From Paenibacillus lycopersici (GTDB taxonomy: Bacteria > Bacillota > Bacilli > Paenibacillales > Paenibacillaceae), in NCBI RefSeq assembly GCF_010119935.1, contig NZ_CP048209.1:3475001-3539000 (forward strand): 64,000 nucleotides of DNA, read 5' to 3'. A program made the translations under genes and the position numbers. Positions 44,501 to 52,185 of this stretch are shown here, in pieces (positions within the stretch are counted from its first letter, which is position 1; each line of letters starts with the position of its first letter). The notes beneath the pieces are model-generated. The model searched no databases and was not told where the DNA came from. It saw nothing but the letters and a program-made list of their open reading frames with translations.

Positions 44501-45249
44501 TGGTCGGGGACGACAACGTCATCGTGAAAGCCGTTTCCTCGGGCGCCGAGGCGCTGCGGGAGCTGGAGGAGCGGCATTACGACTGCATGGTGCTCGACCT
44601 TGGCCTGCCGGACGTCTCCGGCTTCTCGTTGCTGAACGACATTCGCCGCAGCGAGAAGCTGCGGGAGCTGCCGATCATTATCTACACCGGCCGCGATCTC
44701 GACAAAAAGGACGAGATCCAGCTGAAGAAGTACGCCGAAACGATCATCATCAAGGACGCCAAATCGCCGGAGCGGCTGCTCGACGAGACGACGCTGTTCC
44801 TGCATCGCGTCGTGGCGGACCTGCCGGAGGCGAAGCGCAACATGCTGCGGAAGCTGCACAGCGTGGAGACGATTTTCGAAGGGAAATCGATACTCATCGT
44901 CGATGATGATATTCGTAACGTGTTTGCCTTGTCGAGCGCCCTGGAGGGCTACAAGATGAACATCCATTTTGCCGATAACGGGCGCGAAGCGCTGGAGATG
45001 CTGCAGCGGCACCCCGAGACGCAGCTCGTACTCATGGACATGATGATGCCGGAAATGGACGGATACGAGGCGATGCGGCACATCCGCTCCATGCCGGAGT
45101 TTGAACGGCTTCCGATGATCGCCATTACGGCGAAGGCGATGAAAGAAGACCGCGATAAATGCATCGAAGCCGGCGCGTCCGACTATATCGCGAAGCCGGT
45201 TAATATCAATCAACTGCTGTCTCTGATGCGCGTGTGGCTATATCAATGA
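41515..45249 (+). CDS. Membrane hybrid histidine kinase with GAF domain and three receiver domains
   Basis: The 1,244-residue protein starts at ATG 41515 after GGGGGG. In order it has: TM1 (about 7-27), a four-helix-bundle extracellular sensor, TM2 (MIMIGTIISGLLIGICIML), HAMP, GAF (about 285-440) and a long Gln/Glu-rich coiled coil (about 445-540). Then come HisKA with HELRTPLNS (His near 551), HATPase (G1 DTGIGIP, near 708) and receivers starting near 856, 978 and 1124. Each receiver keeps its phospho-Asp (LLDMMLP, VLDLGLP, LMDMMMP). REC2 ends with a diverged IKDAK, while the others keep KP. Together with CheR and a second hybrid kinase it forms an apparent phosphorelay. Confidence 0.93.
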   Translation: MKTKTKLTISFIILMAVLLFMSIISLNNISMLGGKLDEVYANRYQKLMAAYDLRASVNNEAKGLTNILTVPTAESVAKNEGILTQEPNNARRSFDKLKQLSTAETERSKLNEIERSFTAYFQYADEVKRLIAAGNSAAATALREKEGVNGQENTLNLIGDLTDFHRVATDEAVAAAISANHSTRMIMIGTIISGLLIGICIMLWNIAGVTRSLNRLTEIIGAYARGISDPALRKRAETGDEFGEVAKAFFSLADDLERRMEAEQAYNKKIEDEAWVKTNLVASTVAVQDEIEIEQLGAVFMERVVPLAGAVYGGLYIRERLGEDNSFRLRGAYAPQSEELFDRQFRLGEGLVGQCAGTGQPIELRELPSTYIRIRSGIGETPPNVLLLLPVSYQNRQLAVIELASMVPIVGRQRELLNELAENLGIQLNNLFGRLRIEELLRESQALGEELQAQSEELISQQEELRRSNDRLEEQTRSLKRSEELLQSQQEELEQTNEELLQKSHLLEQQVRTTEQKNEQIERTKTALEQQTVQLAQSSKYKSEFLANMSHELRTPLNSLLILSQMLIDNKEGNLTGRQIDFATTIHSSGSDLLKLIDEILDLSKIGAGKMNLVTEHVNLSDLMHAMNRSFGPMSQQKRLAFEQSVEKDVPEGIYSDSHRVKQILKNLLSNAFKFTHQGSVSLTVRNSDPEEAQLAADGGRMIAFEVRDTGIGIPAEKQQLVFEAFQQVDGTTSRIYGGTGLGLAISRELAELLGGTIALSSEEGKGSTFTLYLPEYCAAPASDDEPPVNAAEDAKLGAQAVGAALLAQSGNEDFRAIAAKVPPELSPYAAKSDRGAEQLAVSIEDDRNAIGPEDRVVLIIEDDGPFARLLLDMARARGFKGIVDLQGDTGLNNARRYKPDAILLDMMLPVMDGWSVLHHLKHDADTRHIPVHVISVMEEVQQGLAMGAIAYLRKPTEKERLDQLFQQIESFLARDLKYVLVVEDDPAQQTGIIELVGDDNVIVKAVSSGAEALRELEERHYDCMVLDLGLPDVSGFSLLNDIRRSEKLRELPIIIYTGRDLDKKDEIQLKKYAETIIIKDAKSPERLLDETTLFLHRVVADLPEAKRNMLRKLHSVETIFEGKSILIVDDDIRNVFALSSALEGYKMNIHFADNGREALEMLQRHPETQLVLMDMMMPEMDGYEAMRHIRSMPEFERLPMIAITAKAMKEDRDKCIEAGASDYIAKPVNINQLLSLMRVWLYQ

Positions 45250-45292
45250 TAACGGCGGTCAGTGACGCCGGAGGAAAGAGACGATCGATACG

Positions 45293-46198
45293 ATGAGAGA
45301 AGATCCGAAGAACGGAACGAGAGACGAAGCAAAGGATGTTTCGCCGATGCTTGGAGACAACAAGGAACGAAACGACGTAAGCGAGCGCGAGCGAATAGAA
45401 ATCACGCTGCTGTTGGAAGGGTTGTTTCGGCTGTACGGACAAGACTTTCGCAATTACGCCTTCTCTTCGTTGCGCCGGCGTATCTGGCACCGGGTCAACG
45501 CGGAGCGCCTGCCCACGATCACGGCTTTGACGGAGAAGGTGCTGCATGACCGCGACGCGACGAACCGGCTGCTCGCCGATTTGACGATCCACGTGACGGA
45601 AATGTTCCGGGATCCGGAGATGTTTCGCGCGTTCCGCGAGCAGGTCGTGCCGATTCTGCGAACGTATCCGTTCATCCGGATTTGGCATGCGGGCTGCTCC
45701 ACGGGCGAGGAAGTGTACTCTATGGCGATCCTGCTGAAAGAAGAAGGGTTGTACAACAAAACGCGCATATACGCGACCGACATGAACGAGTACGTGCTGG
45801 AAACGGCGCGCGAAGGCGTATTTCCGCTGGAGCGGATGCAGACGTTCACGCGTAACTACATCGAGGCGGGCGGCACGGAATCGTTCAGCCGCTATTACAC
45901 CGCCAAATACGATTCCGTGCTGTTTCAGAGCGAGCTCAAAAGCAATATCGTCTTTGCGCAGCATAATCTGGTTACGGATCGTTCGTTCAACGAATTCAAT
46001 GTCATATTTTGCCGTAACGTCATGATCTATTTCAACAAGGAATTGCAAGATCACGTGCACGGCCTGCTCTACGACAGTCTGGGCATGTTCGGGATATTGG
46101 CGCTTGGCACGAAGGAATCGATCAATTTCACCCGGTATGCGGACGACTACGAGGTATTCGACGACCGAAGCCGGCTGTATCGCAAAATCAAAGCGTAA
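45293..46198 (+). CDS. CheR-type protein-glutamate O-methyltransferase
   Basis: The 301-residue protein has an N-terminal helical CheR domain (LLLEGLFRLYGQDFRNYAFS) and a SAM-binding domain with IWHAGCSTGEEVYSMAILL, IYATDMNEYVLETAREGVF and NVIFCRNVMIYFNKELQ. It methylates glutamates on chemoreceptor-like proteins. No chemoreceptor and no CheB methylesterase is encoded here. An internal ATG at 45350 has an AAGGA site and is an alternative start. The neighbouring kinases suggest a non-chemotactic signalling role. Confidence 0.92.
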   Translation: MREDPKNGTRDEAKDVSPMLGDNKERNDVSERERIEITLLLEGLFRLYGQDFRNYAFSSLRRRIWHRVNAERLPTITALTEKVLHDRDATNRLLADLTIHVTEMFRDPEMFRAFREQVVPILRTYPFIRIWHAGCSTGEEVYSMAILLKEEGLYNKTRIYATDMNEYVLETAREGVFPLERMQTFTRNYIEAGGTESFSRYYTAKYDSVLFQSELKSNIVFAQHNLVTDRSFNEFNVIFCRNVMIYFNKELQDHVHGLLYDSLGMFGILALGTKESINFTRYADDYEVFDDRSRLYRKIKA

Positions 46199-46298
46199 CC
46201 GCGGCGCGGGCCGAGATAGCCGGCTGCGATCGAGCAGGAATGAACATGAGGCGGCGGCCGAAACACGCTGTATCTAGTACGGGGAAGGTGGCGCACTT

Positions 46299-48347
46299 AT
46301 GATCGTTTACGATGGACCGGTCAATATCTTGCTGGTGGATGATCATCCGGACAATCTGCTGGCGCTGGAAGCGGTGCTGGGGGATTTGAATTGCAATCTC
46401 GTGAAATGCTTATCCGGCGCCGAGGCGCTGCGATGCCTGCTGAGGGAGGAGTTCGCGGCGATTCTGCTAGACGTGCAAATGCCCGAGATGGACGGATTCG
46501 AAACGGCAAGGCTGATTAAATCGTTGAAGAAAACCAAGGAGACGCCGATTATCTTTATCTCGGCGACAAGCAAGGACGCCGAGCATTTCTTTACCGGCTA
46601 CGAAGCCGGCGCGATCGATTATATGCTGAAGCCGTTCGTTCCGCAGATCTTGAAGGCGAAGATTGAAGGGTTCATGAATCTATATGTGGGCAGCAAGACG
46701 CTGCAGCTGCAGACGGAGCTGCTGCAGCGCCAGACGATGGAGCTGGAGCGGAGCAACCGCGAGCTTATGCAGGCGACGTACCAGCTGTCGAAGACGCAGG
46801 CGCTGACGCGCGCCATTCAGGAAACGAGCATGGATACGATGATGACATTCGGCGAGGACGGTTTGATTCTGACGGTTAACCCGGCCCTGAGAACGATGTT
46901 TGGCTATCGCGAGGAGGATGTGCTGGGTCATCACGTGATGCGATTGATTCCCTGCTTCGAAGGAGGAACGTTCGGGGCGGTTGACATCGGCGGCTCGGCG
47001 GAAGGACGCCGGCACCTGGAACCGGTCCGCAAGGACGGCAGCCGCTTCCCGGCGGAGATTCAGATCGGCGTCGCGACCGTGGACCAAGAGCGCGTATACG
47101 CGTGCACCGTCGTTGACATGACGGAGCGCAGGCGGTTCGAGCAAGAGCTGATGGCCGCGAAGGAAACGGCAGAGATCGCCGCGCGGGCGAAGTCGAACTT
47201 CTTAACGATGGTCAGCCATGAGATTCGAACTCCGATGAACGGCGTGCTCGGCATGACGGGGCTCCTGCTCGACACGGAGCTGGACGGCGTACAGCGGGAA
47301 TTCGCGGAGATTATCCGTAAGAGCGGCGAGGCGCTGCTGTCGGTCATTAACGACATTTTGGATTATGCCAAAATCGAATCCGGCAAGCTCGAGGTAGAGC
47401 TTCTGCCGTTCGAGCTGCCGCTGCTGATCGAAGAAACGTTCGATTTGTTCACCGCGAAGTCGATGCAAAGCCGGCTTAAGCTCGCTTACGAGCGCGACCC
47501 GGCGCTGCCGGAACTTCTCGTGGGGGACGGAATCAAGCTGCGACAGGTGCTGGTCAACCTGATTGGCAACGCATTCAAGTTTACGCCGGAGGGGCGAATT
47601 ACCGTCAGCTCGCGACTGATGGAAGACGGCGAATCTCGGGCATGGATCGAATTCGCCGTCGCGGACTCCGGGGTGGGCATTCCGGAAGACAAGCTTCCGA
47701 TGCTGTTCCAGCCTTTTTCGCAGGTGGATACGTCGCTAACGCGCCAATACGAAGGGACCGGGCTGGGCCTGGCGATCAGCAAAAATCTCGTCGAGCTAAT
47801 GGGCGGTTCGATTAGCGTCGATTCCGCCGTTGGCATCGGTACGACCTTCCGTTTCACCATACCGCTGCAAACGATGCAGGAGGAAAGCGGTTCGGCGGTG
47901 AACGAGGAGGCGGCTGCCGAAGGATGGCCGGCCTTGGCGCGGGAGGCTGCAGGCGCGGAGCGCCGCGCGGTGCTTGTCGTAGACGATAACGAGATTAACC
48001 AGAAACTGACCTTGTCCATGTTACATAAGCTCGGCATCTCGGCCGATGTGGCCGGCAACGGCAGCGATGCCTTGGCACTGGCCGGCTTACGCCGGTACGA
48101 TCTCATATTGATGGATATGCGCATGCCGGTCATGGACGGCGTCGAAGCGACCCGCCGGGTGATCGCTTCGTCACGGTCGGGCCAGGAGCCGATCATCGTG
48201 GCGATGACGGCCAACTCGCTGCCGAGCGACCGGGAGCGCTGTCTGTCGGCAGGCATGAGCGACTTCCTGGTGAAGCCCATACAATTAGACGAGGTAAAGC
48301 GGGTGTTGAAGCAATGCGGCTTCGAGATCGATCGGATGCTATCGTAG
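46299..48347 (+). CDS. REC-PAS hybrid histidine kinase with C-terminal receiver
   Basis: The 682-residue soluble protein has an N-terminal receiver (about 6-120; LLVDDHPDN, LLDVQMPEMDGFE, KPF) and a short coiled coil. A PAS domain (about 170-275; DTMMTFGEDGLILTVNPALR) and HisKA with HEIRTPMNG (His near 307) follow, then HATPase (NLIGNAFKFTPEG, DSGVGIPED, GTGLGLAI). A second receiver (about 560-678; LMDMRMPVMDG) ends it. GGAAGGTGG precedes the ATG. The input receiver suggests that it is itself a phosphorylation target, possibly of the upstream kinase. Confidence 0.93.
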   Translation: MIVYDGPVNILLVDDHPDNLLALEAVLGDLNCNLVKCLSGAEALRCLLREEFAAILLDVQMPEMDGFETARLIKSLKKTKETPIIFISATSKDAEHFFTGYEAGAIDYMLKPFVPQILKAKIEGFMNLYVGSKTLQLQTELLQRQTMELERSNRELMQATYQLSKTQALTRAIQETSMDTMMTFGEDGLILTVNPALRTMFGYREEDVLGHHVMRLIPCFEGGTFGAVDIGGSAEGRRHLEPVRKDGSRFPAEIQIGVATVDQERVYACTVVDMTERRRFEQELMAAKETAEIAARAKSNFLTMVSHEIRTPMNGVLGMTGLLLDTELDGVQREFAEIIRKSGEALLSVINDILDYAKIESGKLEVELLPFELPLLIEETFDLFTAKSMQSRLKLAYERDPALPELLVGDGIKLRQVLVNLIGNAFKFTPEGRITVSSRLMEDGESRAWIEFAVADSGVGIPEDKLPMLFQPFSQVDTSLTRQYEGTGLGLAISKNLVELMGGSISVDSAVGIGTTFRFTIPLQTMQEESGSAVNEEAAAEGWPALAREAAGAERRAVLVVDDNEINQKLTLSMLHKLGISADVAGNGSDALALAGLRRYDLILMDMRMPVMDGVEATRRVIASSRSGQEPIIVAMTANSLPSDRERCLSAGMSDFLVKPIQLDEVKRVLKQCGFEIDRMLS

Positions 48348-48462
48348 ATGCATCCCCGAATGCCGGGAGCGGCACGCGTCTAGGGCCGTACCATTGAGCC
48401 TGAATCGGGCGCTTTCCTGTATCGGCGCTTAATCGAAGGGCCGGCGCCGCATAAGCCATAGC

Positions 48463-48504
48463 GATCGTGAAAAAGCGCCCTTGCGAGGGCGCTTTTTCAC
48501 GATC
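48463..48504. terminator. Bidirectional terminator between converging genes
   Basis: A 19-bp perfect stem (48463-48481 with 48486-48504) has a TGCG loop and A-rich/T-rich arms. It serves the kinase cluster on the plus strand and the iron-receptor gene on the minus strand. Confidence 0.85.
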
Positions 48505-48509
48505 ATAGT

Positions 48510-49502
48510 TTAAGATTTGACGGACAGCAGACTGTTCGCGATGAAGTCGAGCTGCGCATCGAGCGATACCGGATCGTTGTACGTATCCGCCGCCGGGTTC
48601 AGCTGGAACACGTTGCCGGCTTTGACGGCGGGAAGCGTCGTCCAGAGCGCGTTGTCGTAGACAATCTTCGGATCGCTCGTATCGCCGGACCAAGGACAAG
48701 TGAAGATAATGTCGCCCGCGAACTCGGGCAGCTTCTCCAGCGTGATGGAAGCCCAGCCCGTTCCGCTGTCGATCGCTGCCTTCTGCGCCTCTTCCGGCGC
48801 TTTCAAGCCGAATTCGCCGTAGATAATTTCGCCGCCGCGGCCGAAGTTGTGGCCGAACACGTACAGCCCTTTCGCGTACGGGTTCAGAATCGATACGGTT
48901 TTGGCGCCGACGGCCGCTTGCACCTTCGGCTTCAGATCGGCGATCTTCTTCTCCCATTGGTCGACCCAGGCGGAAGCTTCGGCTTCCTTGCCCGTCAGCT
49001 TGCCGAATTCGATCATTTGCTCCTTGTAGGGCAGCTTGCCGTACTCTACGGCGACGACCGGGGCGATCTTCGCCAGCTGGTCGATCTCATCCGTTCCCTT
49101 GTAGGCGATGATGAGATCGGGTTTCAGCGCGAGAATGCTCTCCGGCAAAGGCACGGTGCCCAGGTTCGCGACGCCGTCGACTTTGCCCTTCAAGTACGGA
49201 TTGGCGAGGGCGTTGTCCATGGCGCCGGCTAACGGCGCGCCGAGCGCAACGAAGAAGCCGGTGTAGAACGCGGTCACGTCGACGATGCGCTGCGGATTAA
49301 CCGGCACTTCGATGTCGCCGTTCGCGGCTGCATAGATTTTCGTTCCGTTCGCGGCTTCGCCGGAGGAAGGGGAGGGCAGCGATTCGGACGACGAAGGGGA
49401 CGATTCGGCGTTATGGTTCGTGGATTGCCCGCAAGAGGCGAGCAGCAGTGCGAATGCGAGCGTGAATACGAGAACGACATACGGCTTTCTGGATTTCGAC
49501 AA
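48510..49502 (-). CDS. Iron-siderophore ABC-transporter substrate-binding lipoprotein
   Basis: The 330-residue lipoprotein has a signal ending in lipobox LLASCGQS, a Ser/Pro/Glu linker and a two-lobed class III binding domain (PVNPQRIVDV; LKPDLIIAYKGTDEI; LPEFAGDIIFTCPWSGD). It starts with TTG 49502 after GGTGGAG. A Fur box precedes it. As with the receptor at 29.6 kb, there is no permease or ATPase gene next to it. The ligand is probably a ferric siderophore, but not obviously the same as for the other receptor. Confidence 0.9.
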   Translation of the reverse strand: MSKSRKPYVVLVFTLAFALLLASCGQSTNHNAESSPSSSESLPSPSSGEAANGTKIYAAANGDIEVPVNPQRIVDVTAFYTGFFVALGAPLAGAMDNALANPYLKGKVDGVANLGTVPLPESILALKPDLIIAYKGTDEIDQLAKIAPVVAVEYGKLPYKEQMIEFGKLTGKEAEASAWVDQWEKKIADLKPKVQAAVGAKTVSILNPYAKGLYVFGHNFGRGGEIIYGEFGLKAPEEAQKAAIDSGTGWASITLEKLPEFAGDIIFTCPWSGDTSDPKIVYDNALWTTLPAVKAGNVFQLNPAADTYNDPVSLDAQLDFIANSLLSVKS

Positions 49503-49523
49503 TATAACTCCACCTTTTCTTGG

Positions 49524-49544
49524 TGATAATGATAATCGTTATCA
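49524..49544. promoter_or_regulatory. Fur box upstream of the second iron receptor
   Basis: TGATAATGATAATCGTTATCA contains overlapping 7-1-7 Fur repeats with few mismatches and stands 22 bases before the TTG start on the minus strand. Confidence 0.85.
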
Positions 49545-49840
49545 ATATAGCATGTCATCGAATTATTGACAATAGATAAGGTCATTCCCTGCGTTACGCG
49601 CCATAAGCGGCCATCCGTATGAAACAACGGAAATGTCCGCCGGCTGAACCGTCTCCGGCGACCAGGGGGCACGGAAATACGCGGAACGATCATACTGCGT
49701 ATGTCTCCTATATGTAAACCTATTTTGTATTATACTTTCGATACGTTAACTTAATATGCGCTATTCTTTCGTATCAATGGCATACGTGCCAATTTTTCGA
49801 CGATGCATGAAAATAGCCGTTGTCATGGTTCGGATCTCTA

Positions 49841-49857
49841 TGTTATGTTAGTTAACA
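49841..49857. promoter_or_regulatory. Candidate PucR-regulon operator, site 1
   Basis: TGTTA-TGTTAGT-TAACA is a perfect 5-7-5 interrupted palindrome located 25 bases before the gamma-glutamyltransferase-like gene. The same 5-7-5 pattern is found at three other places around the PucR gene and the importer operon. No -10 box is visible in its centre, unlike site 4. Confidence 0.55.
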
Positions 49858-49882
49858 TCACATGGAGAGAGGGATGCGTTGC

Positions 49883-51469
49883 ATGGAAAGAAACGAATCG
49901 GTTATCGGGACCGAGGCCATGATCGTCAGTCCGCATGCGCTTGCTTCGGCGGCAGGCGCGCGCATCTTGGAACGGGGAGGCAACGCGTTCGACGCGGCGG
50001 TGGCCGTAAGCGCCTGCCTGGCCGTCGTCTATCCGCATATGACGGGGCTCGGCGGCGATTCCTTCTGGCTGACGTACGAGGCGGGAGAGAACCGGGTTCG
50101 AGGCTATAACGGCAGCGGGCGCTCAGGGGCTGCCGCGACGATGGCGGCTTTTGCGGATTGTTCGGCGATTCCGACTCGCGGTATCCGCAGCGCCGTGACG
50201 GTGCCGGGCATGGTCGATGCCTGGGAGGCGGTGAATGCCGCTTACGGGCGCCTCGGCTTCGCCGAGGCGTTGGAGCCTGCGATCCGCTACGCGGAAGACG
50301 GCTTCCCGCTCTCGCAAGACCAATGCGCGAATACGCGGGCGCATGCGGGAATGCTCGCCGCCGAGCCTGGAACGGCCGCGATATTTTTGCCCGGCGGCGG
50401 CGCGCCGGCCGCGGGGGCGCGTTTCGTGCAGCGGCGTTTGGCCCGAACCCTGCGGGAGCTGGCGGCAGAAGGGCACGGCGCCTTCTACGGCGGCCGGATA
50501 GCGGCGGAAATCGCCGGCTTTCTGCGGAGCAGGGGCGGACTGCTGACGGCGGAGGACTTCGCCGGTCACCGCGGCGATTGGGTGAATCCGCTGACCGGCA
50601 CGTATCGCGGCGTCGAAATCATGCAAATGCCGCCTAATTCCCAAGGTTTCGTCGGGCTGATGGCGCTCAACATTCTGGAGGCGTTCGATCTCCGCAGCGT
50701 CGGACACGGTACGCGCGACTACTATCACCTGCTCGTAGAAGCGCTGAAGCTGAGCTTCCGCGATCGCAACGAGGTGCTGACCGATCCGGCGTTCCATGAC
50801 ATTCCGCTCGAGCGTTTGTTGTCCAAGGAGTACGCGTCGGCGCTGGCCGCTTCGATCCGGCCGGAACGCGCATCCGAGCTCGAAGCCGAGCCGATGGGCA
50901 GCGATACGGCGTTCGCGGCAGTCGTCGATAAGGACGGAAATGCCGTATCGTTCATCCAGAGCCTTTATTTCGAGTTCGGCTCGGGCGTCGTCGCCGGCGA
51001 TACGGGCATACTGTTGCAAAACCGCGGCTCGTTCTTCTCGCTCGATCCGGCGCATGTCAACTGCCTGCAGCCGGGCAAGCGGACGTTCCATACGCTCATG
51101 CCGGCGATGGCGACGCGGGACGGCAAGCCGTTCCTGTTGTACGGCACGCAAGGCGGGGAAGGCCAACCGCAGACGCAAACGGCGCTCGTCACGCGCATGC
51201 TTGATTACGGCATGGACCCGCAGAGAGCGGTCAGCGAACCGCGCTGGGTATGGGGACGGACATGGGGCGAGCCGACGCGCGAGCTGAAGCTGGAGTCGCG
51301 AATCGATCCCGCCGTCGCGGCCGCCCTTGCCGAGAACGGACATTCGGTTCGCACGGTCGGCGCGTTCGACGCCGTCATGGGCCATGCCCACGCGATCAAA
51401 ATCGACGAAGACGGCTTCCGGCAGGGCGGCGCCGACCCCCGCAGCGACGGAGCGGCAATCGGCTGGTAA
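49883..51469 (+). CDS. Gamma-glutamyltransferase-family protein (YwrD-like, no signal peptide)
   Basis: The protein of 528 residues starts at ATG 49883, about ten bases after GGAGAGAGGG. It has the N-terminal Ntn-hydrolase family pattern (ASAAGARILERGGNAFDAAV; HMTGLGGDSFWLTYE) and the probable autoprocessing Thr342 in GSDTAFAAVVDKDGN. The C-terminal half holds YGTQGGEGQPQTQ. No signal peptide is present, unlike secreted Ggt, so it should act in the cytosol, as YwrD-type proteins do. It would remove or transfer gamma-glutamyl groups, and could process a gamma-glutamylated intermediate of the pathway encoded downstream. Confidence 0.9.
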   Translation: MERNESVIGTEAMIVSPHALASAAGARILERGGNAFDAAVAVSACLAVVYPHMTGLGGDSFWLTYEAGENRVRGYNGSGRSGAAATMAAFADCSAIPTRGIRSAVTVPGMVDAWEAVNAAYGRLGFAEALEPAIRYAEDGFPLSQDQCANTRAHAGMLAAEPGTAAIFLPGGGAPAAGARFVQRRLARTLRELAAEGHGAFYGGRIAAEIAGFLRSRGGLLTAEDFAGHRGDWVNPLTGTYRGVEIMQMPPNSQGFVGLMALNILEAFDLRSVGHGTRDYYHLLVEALKLSFRDRNEVLTDPAFHDIPLERLLSKEYASALAASIRPERASELEAEPMGSDTAFAAVVDKDGNAVSFIQSLYFEFGSGVVAGDTGILLQNRGSFFSLDPAHVNCLQPGKRTFHTLMPAMATRDGKPFLLYGTQGGEGQPQTQTALVTRMLDYGMDPQRAVSEPRWVWGRTWGEPTRELKLESRIDPAVAAALAENGHSVRTVGAFDAVMGHAHAIKIDEDGFRQGGADPRSDGAAIGW

Positions 51470-51521
51470 GCGGCGCACCGCCGAGATGGCTTTAGGATTT
51501 GGTTTGTAAGATCCTCCTTTC

Positions 51522-51566
51522 CTGCAGGGCCTGCTGGCCCTGCAGGCCTTGTAGGGCCTGTAGGCC
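51522..51566. repeat. Five 9-bp GC-rich tandem repeats
   Basis: The five units are CTGCAGGGC, CTGCTGGCC, CTGCAGGCC, TTGTAGGGC and CTGTAGGCC. The first three also form an 11-bp inverted repeat that may act as a terminator-like hairpin. The minus strand would read Gly-x-x triplets, but there is no gene. Confidence 0.7.
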
Positions 51567-51634
51567 ATCGGGCTGTCGAGCAATTAGGCGAATCTTCAAA
51601 TCGCATAGCCCGAACTAGACAACCTTCATAAGGA

Positions 51635-51769
51635 GCGCGGACTCAGGATCCGTTATTCGTATCGAAATCGGCGTTTTGGGTTGGCAAACGGACACAGGAT
51701 CCGTTATTGCCTCCGGGAAGCCATGAATATCTGCATTTTGGACGAAATAGCGCATCTCCTGTCCGTTTC
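51635..51769. repeat. Second cluster of the dispersed GGATCCGTTATT repeat
   Basis: Copies lie at 51635-51658 and 51687-51709 on the plus strand, with a diverged copy at 51745-51769 on the minus strand. They share GCGGAC(A/T)CAGGATCCGTTATT with the cluster at 18603-18783. No gene is seen in 51470-52185. Confidence 0.75.
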
Positions 51770-51874
51770 ATGCCGCCGTATCGCTCTCGGCGATCACGCC
51801 ATTTCATACCGCCGCATCGCTCTCGGCGATCGTGCCGCTTCATGCCGCCGCATCGCTCTCGGCGATCGTACCGC
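51767..51874. repeat. Three 36-bp tandem repeats
   Basis: Units at 51767, 51803 and 51839 share TTCATGCCGCCGCATCGCTC followed by TCGGCGATCGTGCCGC with a few changes. There are no spacers. Each unit has an internal partly palindromic CTCTCGGCGAT block. Confidence 0.85.
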
Positions 51875-52066
51875 TGCCTCTCCGGCCGGAATGGCCGATA
51901 GCCGATTGATGAATCGGTCATGGCAACATGCCGAGAGAAACGCGCTGCCTGACAGCACCTCCCGTGGCGCCGCCGGAGCTGTCCGAGACTTGCGGTTCAA
52001 GCTGCTCCGCACCATTCGGTGCAATTACCTATCGATCCAGGTCACCCAAAGGGTCAGCCCCTGGAC

Positions 52067-52101
52067 AAAGGGCCTGCAAGATTCTCTTGCAAGCCCTTTT
52101 G
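52067..52101. terminator. Hairpin terminator downstream of the PucR-type gene
   Basis: A 15-bp stem with one mismatch (52067-52081 with 52085-52099) flanked by A and T runs on both strands. It can end transcription in either direction. Confidence 0.7.
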
Positions 52102-52185
52102 CCGTGCCGTCTTCTATTGTGCGATAAACCGTATTCGATCGATGAGTGCCGGACGGGATGGGTTGGATGAAGGGATGGCAAGGGA

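Noticed and set aside
50123..51583. 486-codon minus-strand frame over the GGT-like gene
   Set aside because: The plus strand holds a clear enzyme with its motifs and ribosome site; the antisense frame is Arg-rich shadow sequence.
51519..51606. Collagen-like Gly-x-y protein fragment on the minus strand
   Set aside because: Only five triplet units from a 9-bp DNA repeat, with no start or continuation. More likely a hairpin repeat.
51767..51874. 36-bp repeats as a CRISPR array
   Set aside because: The units are directly adjacent with no spacers, and no cas gene is in the window.
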